Shown here piece by piece: positions 1 through 12,400 of a stretch of DNA of 64,000 nucleotides; position 1 is the stretch's first letter; every line of letters begins with the position of its first letter. A program made the position numbers and the translations under genes. The notes under the pieces were generated by a model. The model was given only the letters and a program-made list of their open reading frames with translations. It searched no databases and had not been told where the DNA came from. The stretch comes from Tritrichomonas foetus (taxonomy: Eukaryota; Parabasalia; Tritrichomonadida; Tritrichomonadidae), in contig MLAK01001459.1 in assembly GCA_001839685.1 (NCBI GenBank), positions 2,679 through 66,678 on the forward strand, read 5' to 3'.

Positions 1-76
1 AAAACAAAAGCAACATGAAAACAAAAGCAACATGAAAACAAAAACAACATTAAAACAAAGACAACATGAAACTAAA
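1..76. repeat. 17-bp tandem repeat, about four copies
   Basis: Four consecutive 17-nt units of the form AAAACAAAAGCAACATG occupy positions 1-17, 18-34, 35-51 and 52-68, with a decaying start of a fifth unit. Units 1 and 2 are identical, unit 3 ends in T and has one G-to-A change, and unit 4 has small changes. The array is about 70 nt beyond the stop codon of the minus-strand membrane-protein gene and may continue outside the window. Confidence 0.85.
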
Positions 77-145
77 GAATAAGAAAAGAAAAAGTGTGGG
101 GAAATATGTAGACTTTGAATAATAGTTTATTGACTTTCGCTGGTT

Positions 146-832
146 TCAGTCGTTCTTCTCGAGGACTGAGTCCGTCATCATTGACTCCGATTCTGTTGGA
201 GGGAGTTCCTGCCCGTCAGAAGACTTTTCATCACCATCTGCTTCATTATGTGTTTCGCTCTTACCTGAGTCCTGTTCTGTAAGCCAGTGCTGGACTCCTG
301 GAAGGACCAAAATGGAGGGGACGACGAAAATCGAATGGAATATAATCCAAATGAGCCAGAAATCGCCAATGAAGAATGTAACTATGAAGAATGCGAGAAG
401 AGACAACATTGAGAAGATCGCATTATATAAAGTTGCATCGGTTGCTGTATTGAAAATATTTTCGACGAATTTTGTCCAGAAGGAAATTGCGGTTGTGAGG
501 AAAGCGGAGATTTCTGGTGTACTCCTAATTCTGTTTGAGGCTGTTGGAGGGACTTCTTTGATTTCGAAAGCGAGTAGTTTATCAAATACCATGGGGAACG
601 CTCCATAAAGGCAGTAGCTGAGAATGAATGAACCAACAATTAAACACAGATTGCAACTCCATGAAAATGGAAGAAAGTAAGCAAGCACGAAAAGGCCTTC
701 AACAAAGGCAAAAAATATGCAGGAATATAATGGACGATTCCACAAGAAAAGAGCTTGAACTTGTTTGACCGTAGCATCATGTGGTAATAATGCGCGATAA
801 ATTGCATTCACAATCGGCTTTGTGAATGACAT
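146..832 (-). CDS. Reticulon-homology / ARL6IP1-like ER membrane protein
   Basis: The 228-residue product has two long hydrophobic stretches (about residues 26-83 and 130-177), each long enough for a membrane hairpin, separated by a polar loop of about 45 residues. It ends in a hydrophilic, acidic, Ser-rich tail (about 185-228). This hairpin-loop-hairpin plan, and a LFLWNRP segment just before the first hairpin, resemble the reticulon-homology domain of ARL6IP1 and FAM134/RETREG proteins, which bend ER tubules. No ER-phagy LIR motif can be assigned with confidence. The ATG at 832 is the first Met of the frame. The gene diverges from beta-adaptin across a 272-bp spacer carrying a double GGYYAAAT motif. 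The family call rests on topology and weak similarity; a PRA1-like or other multi-span protein is the main alternative. Confidence 0.55.
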   Translation of the reverse strand: MSFTKPIVNAIYRALLPHDATVKQVQALFLWNRPLYSCIFFAFVEGLFVLAYFLPFSWSCNLCLIVGSFILSYCLYGAFPMVFDKLLAFEIKEVPPTASNRIRSTPEISAFLTTAISFWTKFVENIFNTATDATLYNAIFSMLSLLAFFIVTFFIGDFWLIWIIFHSIFVVPSILVLPGVQHWLTEQDSGKSETHNEADGDEKSSDGQELPPTESESMMTDSVLEKND

Positions 833-917
833 TTTTATTTAAAAAGATTAATTTATACTCTTGGCTGTCACTTTTTCCTCTTACGTTTTGAAAAACAGAA
901 GGAATGAAATTGTTGAA

Positions 918-937
918 GGCCAAATTAAAGGTTAAAA
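918..937 (+). promoter_or_regulatory. Double half-site motif between divergent genes
   Basis: GGCCAAAT (918-925) is followed 12 bp later by GGTTAAAA (930-937). The pair matches 18 of 20 bases at 44206-44225, far away upstream of the ankyrin gene. It lies 86 nt above the membrane-protein ATG and about 170 nt above the adaptin ATG, so it could serve either. The regulatory role is inferred from position and recurrence. Confidence 0.45.
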
Positions 938-1104
938 TAATGGTGAATTCATCTTTAGAAGACCATGTAAGTAAAGAAAAAGTATTCAACATCTCGATGA
1001 TCAATTGTCAAAAAGTTGATAAAGTATAGCTAAGGAAATACATTTGAAGAAAACTTTTTCAATGAATTTTTCTCAATAACCGCTCATCAATCTATCGCTG
1101 ATTT

Positions 1105-3288
1105 ATGACTGCTCTTCCATACAACCTCCAATGGGCCCAAAGTGACTTAGACAAGGCCCTTACGAAGAACGATCCAATCGCAATCCGCGCAGGCCTCCAA
1201 GAAGTCTTAACTCAACTCTCATGGGGTGTCGATGTTTCCCCACTCCTCGGTGTCATCGTTATGGCCACAGAAACACACGATATTCCATGCAAACGTATGG
1301 TCTACACAATCATGACTGCAATCGCCAGAAAAGACCCAGACATGTCAATTTTGATTACAAACACATTGCTTAAAGACTGCGCTAGCGACAACCCTATCGT
1401 CCGTGGTATGGCCCTTCGTGCTATCTGCGATATCGAGGTCACAACCATCCAAGATGAACTTCCAAAGATCGTGGCTGTTGGATTGGCCGATACAAATCCA
1501 TATGTCAGAAGGATGGCCGTCTTAGCAACCATTCACCTTCATCGTGTTGCTCCACAATCAATTGAAGAAAAAGGTATCACAAACCGCTTGTACGACCTTC
1601 TTCGTGATAGAGATCCACAAATTATCTGCAATTCACTTTTCGCTCTTTCAGCAATCCTCAAAGACAATGGTGGTATTGCCTTCGATATGAACCTTATCCA
1701 CCATCTCGTTAACTCGCTTCCGAAATTTTCCGAATGGGCTCAGGCCGAAGCAATGCAAGTTATTGCTCAATACCATCCAGCTAACGACCGTGAACGTTTC
1801 GATCTTATGAATATCGTCGATCAATTTTTACAATCATCATCATCAGCAGTTTTAACGGCGACCGTTAAGATTCTATTGACACTCACTAGCGATCGCGGAG
1901 ATCTTCAACGCCAAGTTGTTGGACGTGTCTTGCCAAAATTCATCACACACATTCACTCGTCATCACCAGAAGAACAATACTGCCTTCTTAAGCACCTCAT
2001 CGTTCTTGCCCGCAGATATGCCACCGTTTTCAAACCATCTATCCCACACTTCTTCGTTAACTTCTCCGATACACCCGACGTCGCACGCGCTAAGTTCGAA
2101 CTTCTTGAAATCATCACAGACGACATTTTCTCCCGCGAAGTTATTGAAACAACAGCCCGCTATGTCCTTCTCGAAAAGCCATATACAATCGAATACGGTA
2201 TTAAGCTTATGCGTGATCTTGCTCTCCGCCTTCCATCTTCAATCCAAGTCATCATCAGCAAGATGCGTCTTTTCTTCGACATGAAGCGCCATAACCTCGT
2301 GAACCAATGCCTTATCGTCCTTCCAGATTTAATGCGTCGTCTTCCACTTTCCCTTCCAGATTTCATCAGCCTCCTTCCAGGTGAACCACCAAGCGAATTA
2401 AATGGTCCAGCTCTTGGTGCATACGCATGGATCCTCGGTGAATATGGCGATCGTGTTGCTGACAGCGTTTACTGCCTCGAGCATCTCATGCTCAAATCAT
2501 GGGGTGCCAAAGAAACCAAAACTGATCCAACAGTTGCATCTGGCCAAGCAACACTTCCTTCTGCACACGACGAACAGAGCATGATGAAGATCTGCCTTAT
2601 GACAGCTCTTGCCAAGCTTCTCTTTGTCACTCCAGGCGAAGCTCGTCCAGTCCTTGCCGCAGTCCTCACTCTTGGTGTAAAGGATGCCCATCCAGGCGTC
2701 AGAAGCCGTGCACTTTTCTTATACAACTTGTTCAAGAGCGACCTTGATGCAGCCCGTGCAGCACTTATGACAACCAAACAAAGTATGGAGCCATTTGTCG
2801 AAGATGCTGACTCAGAAAACATTGATATGGTCTTCGATGAATTCAACACCTTCTCAGTTGTTTATGAGCAACCACAATGCGATTGGGACAAAGGACCAGA
2901 AGAAATCGATCTCTCAGTCGAAGAAGAAGAGGAAGAAGACCAGAACGAACACAAGCTCGAAGATCTTGTCGAAATTGCTCCAGAAGACTTCCAGGCACTT
3001 TGGACAACTGAAGGAATCGCAATGCTCGAAGATGGAATCAACCTTGGATTCGAACTCGATTTACAACCATTTGTGGATGCTTTGGTTGCTGCTAACGTTG
3101 GCGTTATGGCATCCGGAAAAACAGATGATGGTGGCTCAAAGGTTTTCGCTTATGGATACATCGATGGTAATATCTCCCTCATAGAAGCCCTCGAAAAGGG
3201 AGGAAATATGACATTCACAATCAAGGCAGAAACTAACGACATTGCGGAACAATTCAGAGATTTCTGGCTTGGTATTTTCAACGAGTAA
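1105..3288 (+). CDS. Beta-adaptin, large subunit of a clathrin-type adaptor complex (AP-4-like size)
   Basis: The 727-residue protein aligns by eye with the beta-adaptin trunk: helical repeats from residue 1 to about 580, including family signatures such as KDCASDNPIVRGMALR, DTNPYVRRMAV and SEWAQAEAMQVIAQYHP. An acidic hinge with a run of glutamates (about 601-625) leads to a compact 100-residue C-terminal domain like the platform subdomain of the beta appendage. AP-1/AP-2 beta chains usually have a longer hinge and a two-part appendage of about 900-950 residues in total, whereas AP-4 beta is about 740, so length and tail favour AP-4 beta or a reduced AP-1/2 beta. The role is cargo and coat recruitment at the trans-Golgi or endosome. 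The gene uses many C-ending codons, unlike its AT-rich neighbours, which suggests high expression. Confidence 0.88.
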   Translation: MTALPYNLQWAQSDLDKALTKNDPIAIRAGLQEVLTQLSWGVDVSPLLGVIVMATETHDIPCKRMVYTIMTAIARKDPDMSILITNTLLKDCASDNPIVRGMALRAICDIEVTTIQDELPKIVAVGLADTNPYVRRMAVLATIHLHRVAPQSIEEKGITNRLYDLLRDRDPQIICNSLFALSAILKDNGGIAFDMNLIHHLVNSLPKFSEWAQAEAMQVIAQYHPANDRERFDLMNIVDQFLQSSSSAVLTATVKILLTLTSDRGDLQRQVVGRVLPKFITHIHSSSPEEQYCLLKHLIVLARRYATVFKPSIPHFFVNFSDTPDVARAKFELLEIITDDIFSREVIETTARYVLLEKPYTIEYGIKLMRDLALRLPSSIQVIISKMRLFFDMKRHNLVNQCLIVLPDLMRRLPLSLPDFISLLPGEPPSELNGPALGAYAWILGEYGDRVADSVYCLEHLMLKSWGAKETKTDPTVASGQATLPSAHDEQSMMKICLMTALAKLLFVTPGEARPVLAAVLTLGVKDAHPGVRSRALFLYNLFKSDLDAARAALMTTKQSMEPFVEDADSENIDMVFDEFNTFSVVYEQPQCDWDKGPEEIDLSVEEEEEEDQNEHKLEDLVEIAPEDFQALWTTEGIAMLEDGINLGFELDLQPFVDALVAANVGVMASGKTDDGGSKVFAYGYIDGNISLIEALEKGGNMTFTIKAETNDIAEQFRDFWLGIFNE

Positions 3289-3404
3289 AAAAAATTTCAT
3301 TTTTACTTCATATGATATTCTTTCCAACTTTATTTTTGCCTTTTTTCTTTCTTTTCTTTTCTTTTGTGCGTAGCAAAAGATAACTGAAACGGCATCTTCT
3401 TTGA

Positions 3405-6400
3405 ATGCGCTACTTTATTGATAATCTAACACATTCGTATTTAATGAGAGAAGGAAATTCTAAATATATATTAGGAGGGATTCATGAAGTGAAATCACAA
3501 ATAATTATAACCATTTATTGTGAATTATCTGGGGATTTGATGAGCAATCCTTCTGAAGGGCAATCCAATGATAGCGTTGAGATTACATTACCGATATTTC
3601 CAATAAATTACGATGATCAAATGATTGAAATGAATTTTGATCCCCAAATCCCGGCGAAAAAACAAAATCATAATAATCAAAATTTTCGTTTTCCGGATGA
3701 ATCTTTGATTGTTGATATGATGTTGCATCCTTCCATTTTAACATCATTTTCAACACGGTTTGAAGTATGGAGGCAGGTCCTTTCTCCAATTTTTCTGAAT
3801 CATCCACAAGATAGTTGGAATGCTCAACAAATGCTGATATTATTTTTTGGATTCTTAAAGGAAAGAGGTGCATCCATTTATCAGCAAGAAACAGAAAACA
3901 AACACAGAATTGATGAACAATATATTAATGATTTGGAAACTATTAATAAAATTCATTATCAAAATGATGAACCTGATGAAGAAATGCAAAATAATATATC
4001 TGAAATAAAAAATGCTGAAGATGCTTCAAAATTCGTCAATAGCTTCAAAAAAATTGAAATCCAAAAAGATGCAATTTCAAATTATTATAAATACGAAAAA
4101 ATTACCAAATTTTTATTAGAAAAAATGAATTCAGAACCAACTGAAGAAACAATACTAAATGTGTTTAAATGGGGTATTATTATTTCTGATGTTTCAACAG
4201 TTTTTGAATCTTATATTCAAATGGAAAAGATGCAAGAAAATTTTAATTTTTCTCAAAAATATTATACAAAACAAATTTTGAAAGATTTAGTTTCTAATTT
4301 CTCACTTTATAATTCTATTTTTTCACCATTTTGTACAGACATAAAAGAAGATGTCCAAATTCCTAAAATTCAGCCACAAAGAACAAAAACTTCAATTATT
4401 GCATCTGATGGTAATTTTTTGTATTGTTTATTTCAGAAACAATTATATATAAAACCTTTATCAAGAACAACTCAAATCAATTACAAAATTAATAAATCTC
4501 AAATAAAAAATGGGATAATTAAAAATTTTGAATCTCAAATAGAATTCATTGCAATTTTTTGCCTTTCCAAATATCTGTTTTTAGTTAGTGATAAAAATAT
4601 GGAAGCCCATGATGGATCAATTTATTTATTAGATAAGGAAAATGTTCTTAATTCCCAAAACATACAAATTACAAAGGATAATTTACACAAGGTTCCAATA
4701 AAATCATCAAATTCAAAATATTTCCCCTTATTGACTTCACAAAATGTAGTATCAGATGGAAGCTACTTATATAGCTTCGATCCACTGTCAAGTAGAGTCC
4801 ATATTTTTAAGTTTGATTCCATATTTTTGGTTATGATTCATTCTATTGAATTATCGCATTTTTCATGTATGAGTAATGACAATTTAATCATGTACATAAA
4901 TGGTTGTATATTTACAGTGATTGAAAATCTAGCTCGAGGTAACATGAATACTTATAAGTTTTCTTCATTCTCGTTAATTGATGGAAGTTTAATTAAACAG
5001 TATAATTTTTCTCAAAAATATCAATTAATATCAGTTTATTATGATTTCTATCAGAATTTATTTTGGATTATTCACCAGAAAGGGACTTTTTATATTTCAA
5101 AGATGAAAAATTTTGGATCTCAGTCATGTTTATTCACAGGTGTTGATTTACAAAACATTTATTCATTATCCAAAGTTTTAGAAAGTGAAGCAACAGATTT
5201 TGACACTCTTTCTTATCAAATTATTTCTTTCCTTGATTATTATTCAGCTCATTTTGTTGGATGCTCATTTATGTCATCAATTACAAGACGAAATCATTAT
5301 AGTGGTGATTCCTCGTCTTTTTATGATCCAAAAACAGCTTGTTTTTTTGCACCATGCAGACAAGATACTGTTTTATCACTTTTTCATTCATTGATGTATT
5401 ATTTAGAAAAAGATGATTTAAGATACCATCAAAAACAACTTTGTATTTTATTAAGACTCCTTACTTATAATATTACTAACTTTAATGATCGTAATATCAA
5501 TGAGTTTCATTATTTCCTTGATGAGGATCTTCTCTGTCAGATTTTGATGAAATTACGTGAAATTTTAAATGATAAAAAATATAAATTTTTACATTGTTCG
5601 ATTTCATTTTTTTTCATTGATTCATTTTCGAATATCTTTAAAGGAAAATGCTGTACAGAATGCGCACCATGCTTCAATTTAATTTGGAATACGATGTGCA
5701 GTGATTATATTTTTGGTGCTATTCGAAGAATTTATTCATGCCATGAATATCCCTATAGCATTTCATCTTCACGATCGATTTTAGAACCGATTATTAAATA
5801 TTTAACTTTACCCAATAAAAAATTATCGAAACCACAAACTGAGTTTATTGATACATTTTTCAGTAACTTAATGTTTGAAATGAGATCAATTTATCAGAAA
5901 TTTCCAACAGAGTTTCCTACTCAAGCAAAACTAATTCAAAATTCATTTTTCACCTTTTCATATCTTTTAACATCTGAAATTTTAAATTATTTAGATCAGC
6001 TTGATGAAAACACCATCACACAAATTGAAAACTCACACTTAATTTATTTATTCAGAAAGTGGATGATGCTTTTAGTTCCACTTACTAAATATTCTCGTCT
6101 TTGTTCAGTTTTATCGTTTTTGAATCCTTTGTATTTCAAAATCAAAGAAAAAGTGAATTTGTTTGGTAATAAATATCCCACAAATAAAAGCGCAAGTATG
6201 ACTTTTCTAGATTCAATTTACTATGAAGTCTTTTTTTTAAATATAGAGTTTTTATTTGCTCAAATGAATGGAGGCTCGGAAGTTAAAAATATTTCTCAAT
6301 TTGAATGGTTAATTGATCAAACAAAAGATTCAAAACTAACATTAAATCATGTATATACTATCTATGAGGCTATGCTTTCTGGAAATGCTCAAACATCACC

Positions 6401-9400
6401 AATGAAAAGAAAGCTTAAAAAAGGCTTTTCATATAACGCAATTGGTTATGACAAAAATGATATTTCATCAAATACTGTTGAAAAGTTAATTTCTACATTA
6501 ATTCAGAATAACGAATCAGAATCTATCAAATCTCTATTTGATTACCTATATACTAAAGTTAACAGTGTTATGGCAAAGCGAAAAATATCTGAAGAAGATA
6601 GACATATTGAGCGCTTATTTATTGTTGCTTTAATGAAGCAACTAGGCCTTTCCAATGAATTTTGCCTTTTAAATTTTCAAATCTTAAAAGGAGATAAGCC
6701 TGTACTTTCACATTATATTAAGAGAATTGTTGATTGCACCTTTTTATTAAGGAGGATTTTTGCACAAGCCAGACAAAAAGAAGCAATATCAACAACAACT
6801 TCAATCCAGTCACAAACAGCTTCTTCTTTGTCAACAACAAATTCACGAAGTCTAAGTTTTTCAGAGCTTAAAAAAGCCATTATTATGAAATGCCTTTTTT
6901 TATTACATCTTGAACCATGCGTGAAATGTAATGTGAATGAATTTGAAAAGTATTTTGGTGAGCTTTTAAATAAAATCCGAACTTTTATTACTTCCAATAT
7001 CACACTTGAAGAGTATTTCAATTTACTCGATACTTCTGAGAATGCTCAAAGGCATGCACAAAACAGCTTATCTTCATTTACAAAAATTCTTCAGATTGAA
7101 AAATTTTCTCCTTTAGGTGATTATCTTATTCAATCAATTGCTTCAACTGGAATTGTGTCTAAGTTTATTGAGACTGTTGAAGGTTATGATATATTTAAGT
7201 CATCAGAAGCTTACATGGATTTAATTGTTTTATTAAATATACTGAATGACAAAATTTACAAAGCAACAAATAAAGCGGCTGTTGTTTCATTCACAATTTT
7301 ATTCTTATCAATTTCTTTATCTATATCAAAATATTCAGATGATATGATTTATGTACCAATGAAAAGACTAATTCCCAATATTTTAGAAAAGAAAAAAAAT
7401 TTTTTTGAAGATGAGTTTTTCTCATTAATTGCTTTTATTGTTTCTCATTTTTCACTGTACCATAATGAAATACCGAAAGATTTCATAAAAGAAATTGAAT
7501 TTGAACTATTTTCTGAAAATTCAGTTATTTGTGCGCATATTCCGATTGCACATTTAGCTTGCATATCGAATTTTGGTTTAATCTATGAGAAAAATATTCT
7601 TATTCAAGCCCTTTCTGATTGTCCTCCGTCTGCTTTTCATCAAGTTTGTTCATTAATTAGCGATATGAAAATCGAAACAAATGATAAAATATTGCTCTTA
7701 CATACGATAATGAGTGAAATAGCCAATATTACATCAGGTGAAAGCAAACTTTTCTTGATAGAAAAGCCATCAGTGACAACCACAGAGGTGCTTCCAAATT
7801 CTGTTTGTAAAACATCTTCTGCAATTTTGTGCGGTTGCTGCGAATTAATTTATATTTGTAGACGATTTCTAAACGAAAATGATGAAGATATGATCAACAT
7901 TATCTCTTTTATTCTTGACACTAACAATCCCAATACCCAATCATGCGCTCAAAATGACTTCAAAGGTGATTATAGAATTAATGATTCTACAAATGGTGAA
8001 ACGAAGAGCCAATTGATGATTTTTAAGGATAAAAGATTTTTATTCGCTGTATTTGCTATATTATCGAATTCAATCAATGAAATCAACAAATATTCACTAA
8101 TTAAAGATAGTGAATCAGATAAAATATATTATATTGAAAATATTGATTATAAAAACATGAATTACATGGCATGGCAAGTTCCAATCTCTGATAAATCAGT
8201 TCTCAAAGAAATTCCATTTTCACAAAACTTGAAACCAATTTCATTGATTCCATTTTCAATTTCACAGTTTACAAACACAGATCTACTTATTCCTTATTTT
8301 GTTTATTATTTAGAACACCCAAAGAATACTGTTTTTGACGAATCCCTAACATTTTATATCATTTCTTCATTAAAAGAATATTCACTAGATCCAGAATTTC
8401 TGACAAAGTTTCTGAAATCGTTTGCAACATTAAAAGTTCATAGTTTGAGTTTTACAGATTCTGATACATCGTTCAAATCGATTTTGCATAAACATTTGTC
8501 AATCTTAAAAAGTGGATTTTATTTTAAAAAATCACCAATTCCAATATTTTATTGTGCATCTCCTTGCGATAATTTAGTTGATACACAATATCAAATTACT
8601 AAAGAATTCTTGATTTCTAAATGCTCATCAGTTTTATTTATGACAGATATTTTGATAAAAAATAATTATTACTTTACCGTTGATCTAGAAAATGCTTTGT
8701 ATTGTGATATTGGAATACTTAAACTCAATTATGACGGATGGACAAAAGATTCTTTACTGATAAGTCTAAGGGATAAAAAGAAATGTTTGATAAATTCACA
8801 GAATCCAACTTCCATATCAAATAAGCTTTTGTTTGTATTTGATGGAAAATCATTTGAGGCTTCTGTTTTTGATGTAACTACACAAAAATTGGTCCATTCT
8901 AGAACATTTCCAGATTATCAGATTGTTTTTGCTGTTGTTTTATATGGGAATGAATTTATAAAATATGAGTTATCTAATGAATGCCCAACTTGGCTTACCC
9001 AATCACATGAAAGTTCAATTCAATTCATTCAAAGTCTAGTACCTCTGTCGGGAAGCATTGTTTTCCATCGAAAGCTTCCAAAAGCATTCATGAGACAAAC
9101 TAAGAAAACGCAAAATATTGATTATTTGAACAATCACATTAAAGAAAAAATTAATAACAAAATGTTTGAAATGGAGAAAATAAAGAATGATAATCATATA
9201 ATGGTTCAAATTTATAAAAATGAAGAAGGAAATAAGAAAAAATCATTAATTACTTATTCAAGTGACATGCTTAGTTTCACTAATAAAGACTTTAATATCA
9301 GTTTTTTGCCAAGAATTGATGCTTTCACAACAAACAAAGTGCTCTTTTCAGAGTCATATCGTTCTGATTCATTCCCACTAATGAATCACATTTGTTATTA

Positions 9401-12400
9401 TGAAATATCACATAGTTGGCATTTATTATTCCATAAAATTTATAATCAACAAGATACATTAATAATTGATGATAATTTACTCATTGATAAATATCCTCAA
9501 ACTATTCAAATGTTACAAAAAACTCGAATGCCAAACATATCACTTGATAATTATGGAATTTTACCACCTGGTATCTTGAATTACTTTGTTTCTTGTAATT
9601 CTCACTTTTTAAGAAGAGACACTGTTTATCAATTATTACTTTATTGCTTGTCAACAACAAATATGAGTATTGAATCAATTCTTAAGTTCTTTTGTATAAA
9701 AGAAAATAAATTATTGAAATATTATTTAAATTTATTGTTAATGATTGAACCAATTACTGTTGAGTTAATGAATAAAAGTATTCCATTTAAACTTGATGTA
9801 AGTGTAGTTGATAAATTTATATCAAGTAATCGACATTTAGAAGCAGCTTCCATTAATAAAATAAACAAATACATTCGAAGTCCAGATAAGATAGATCAAT
9901 TTATTCAACTTTGGGCAGATTCTATTAATCATTCTTTTCGAGATCCAAACAGCTTTTCTATCGTTGATTGCCATCCAACTGCAATATATATTCCACCCCA
10001 AAAATTTAAAGTTGTTGAACAACAAGGAATTGATGGTTTTATCATTATTCAAGATGGTTCTTTCATTCAATATGATTCTAATAAAATAATTGCTCAAATA
10101 ACTTATGGAAATGATCAGACAATTACTTTGGATTCTGTTCCTATTGTCATAGAAGCCAATTCATGTAAAGTTGTAACATTGAGTTGCGGAGTTGCTGTAA
10201 TTCCTTATTCAAATAATGATCATTCATATTTATTTGACACTTTTATTCATTTTTTTGTTTCTCTGAAATATTTCATTAAATTTATTGGTGAAAACAGTAA
10301 TAGAGATTATTACATGATTCAAAAAGTCAGAATTCAGCTTTATATCGATTTCATTGATGCAATGATTTACCAAACCCCATTTTTAAGACTTCATGGAAAA
10401 GAATATCTCTTATTTTTGAATAAAACTTTACCTGTTTTTCCACTTGATTATGAACAGGGACTTTTGCAGCGCATGAACCTCTTGTATCAATATAATGGCG
10501 GTGATCCAGCATATTCATATATTAAACCTTTCCTTGAAGAGCACCAAATAACCTGGAGTGAAAAACCGTTTTTGTATCTAAAAATTATTTTCCCGGAATT
10601 TTCATCAGAAAGTGAAATCAATCATATTCAACACTCTGTACAAGATAAAGAATTGAAGATCCCACTATCTCCATTTCCCAGAAAAATCTCAAAAAAAGAT
10701 AATCCGATGATTTACATCAATATTATAAAAAGATTACTTTTACCAAGAGAAAAGTTAAATGGCTATCCAATTCATTTCCTTATATTTGATTGGATAAAGT
10801 ATATTAATTCTTTTCCACCAATCGATTCCAAAACCATTGAGGGAAACATTCTTCAAATCAAATTCACTTGCTTCACACCAAACAAAATTTCCATAAATCT
10901 TAGCATATCTGAAATACATAACAATAAAATAAACAATAATACTATGAATAATAATTTCGATAATAATATGAATCATAGTATAAATCATAATATGAATCAT
11001 AATATGAAAAAAAATATGAATGAAAATCCAAATCAAAATACATTAAAGTTGCTATTGAGCTATTCACCTGATTTTGATTCATCAATTCCTATTCAATCAA
11101 ACACAATGTTTAGTGTAGACCCCACACATAACATAATTTTTGTTAAAATTGCTGACAATGAAATTATTTGGGACACTTTAAAGTTTTACATTGAAGCAGA
11201 AAAACCCAAAGATTTTGAAGATAACTTAAATCAATATGGTAAAAAATTCTTAAAGCTCCACAGAGACAGATTCGTTTCTGATATCAAAGTGATTGCCACA
11301 ATGTGTGATTCTGTGATTGATCAAACAATTCTTTCCTGTGTTACCAAAGCTGTTTTTTCAAAACTTAAATTAAAACTTGAACTTAATCCACAAGTCCTCA
11401 CTCATAAAAGACTTAATCACCACTTACACATTTTGATTCTTCGTGCCCGATTGATACTTATTTTGAATTGGGCAATTTTTAATCAATTAATTAATTATAA
11501 AGACGATCCATCTTTTAAAAAATTACTTTCTTCTGTGTCCAACACTCTGAAATTAGATAGTTTAAGAAAAGCTATTGATTCTAAATCAGGTTCCAGATCA
11601 GCTCATCTTCATGTTGATCGAAAAATTGCTGGTGAAGTTCGTGCAGGAAATATTAAAGATTTCAATAAAACAGTTATTGCACAAGTTGCAAACCAATACA
11701 ACAACGTTTCCTCTTTTAGGGTGAAAAGTGACAAACCTTGGAATGTCAGTTTTGCACATGAAAGAGGTGTTGATGCAGGTGGCCCTGCTCGTGAACTTGT
11801 TAGTGTTTTAGCAAGCGATCTTTGTGCATTAGAATGTGGACTTGTTGTGCCCGTTCCAAATGCAAGAAACAAAATTGGTGGAAATCGTGAATGTGTGATT
11901 CCTGTTCCATCACCATTAATAAGTTTTCAAGACGCACAAAATAGATACAGATTTGCAGGAGCCCTTATTGCAATTTGTATTAGAACTGGCCTTGTTCAAT
12001 ATTTTAATTTCCCTCATTTGGTTTGGGAATATCTTTTATCTCAAGAGTTAGAAATATCTTCTATTTTTGAAATTGATCAATCCTATAAATTACAAATTGA
12101 ATCTTTACAGGATGCCATGAACAATGAGAATGAAAATTCACAAGCTTTTAATCAACGTTTTGTTGTACTAAATTCATTTGGCGATGAAGTCCCGCTTACG
12201 CAAAATGGCAAAAATGAAATTGTTACAATTCATAATGTTGGGAAGTATATTTCAATGGCTAATGAGTTCCGTATAAAAGAAATGAAGCCTTTTCTTGAAG
12301 CAATGAGGAATGGACTCTGGGAGAATTTGAATATCGAGCCTTTGCCAAATTTAGATTGGACAACATTAGAGTTTGCTGCTTGTGGCGAATCAGAAATTTC

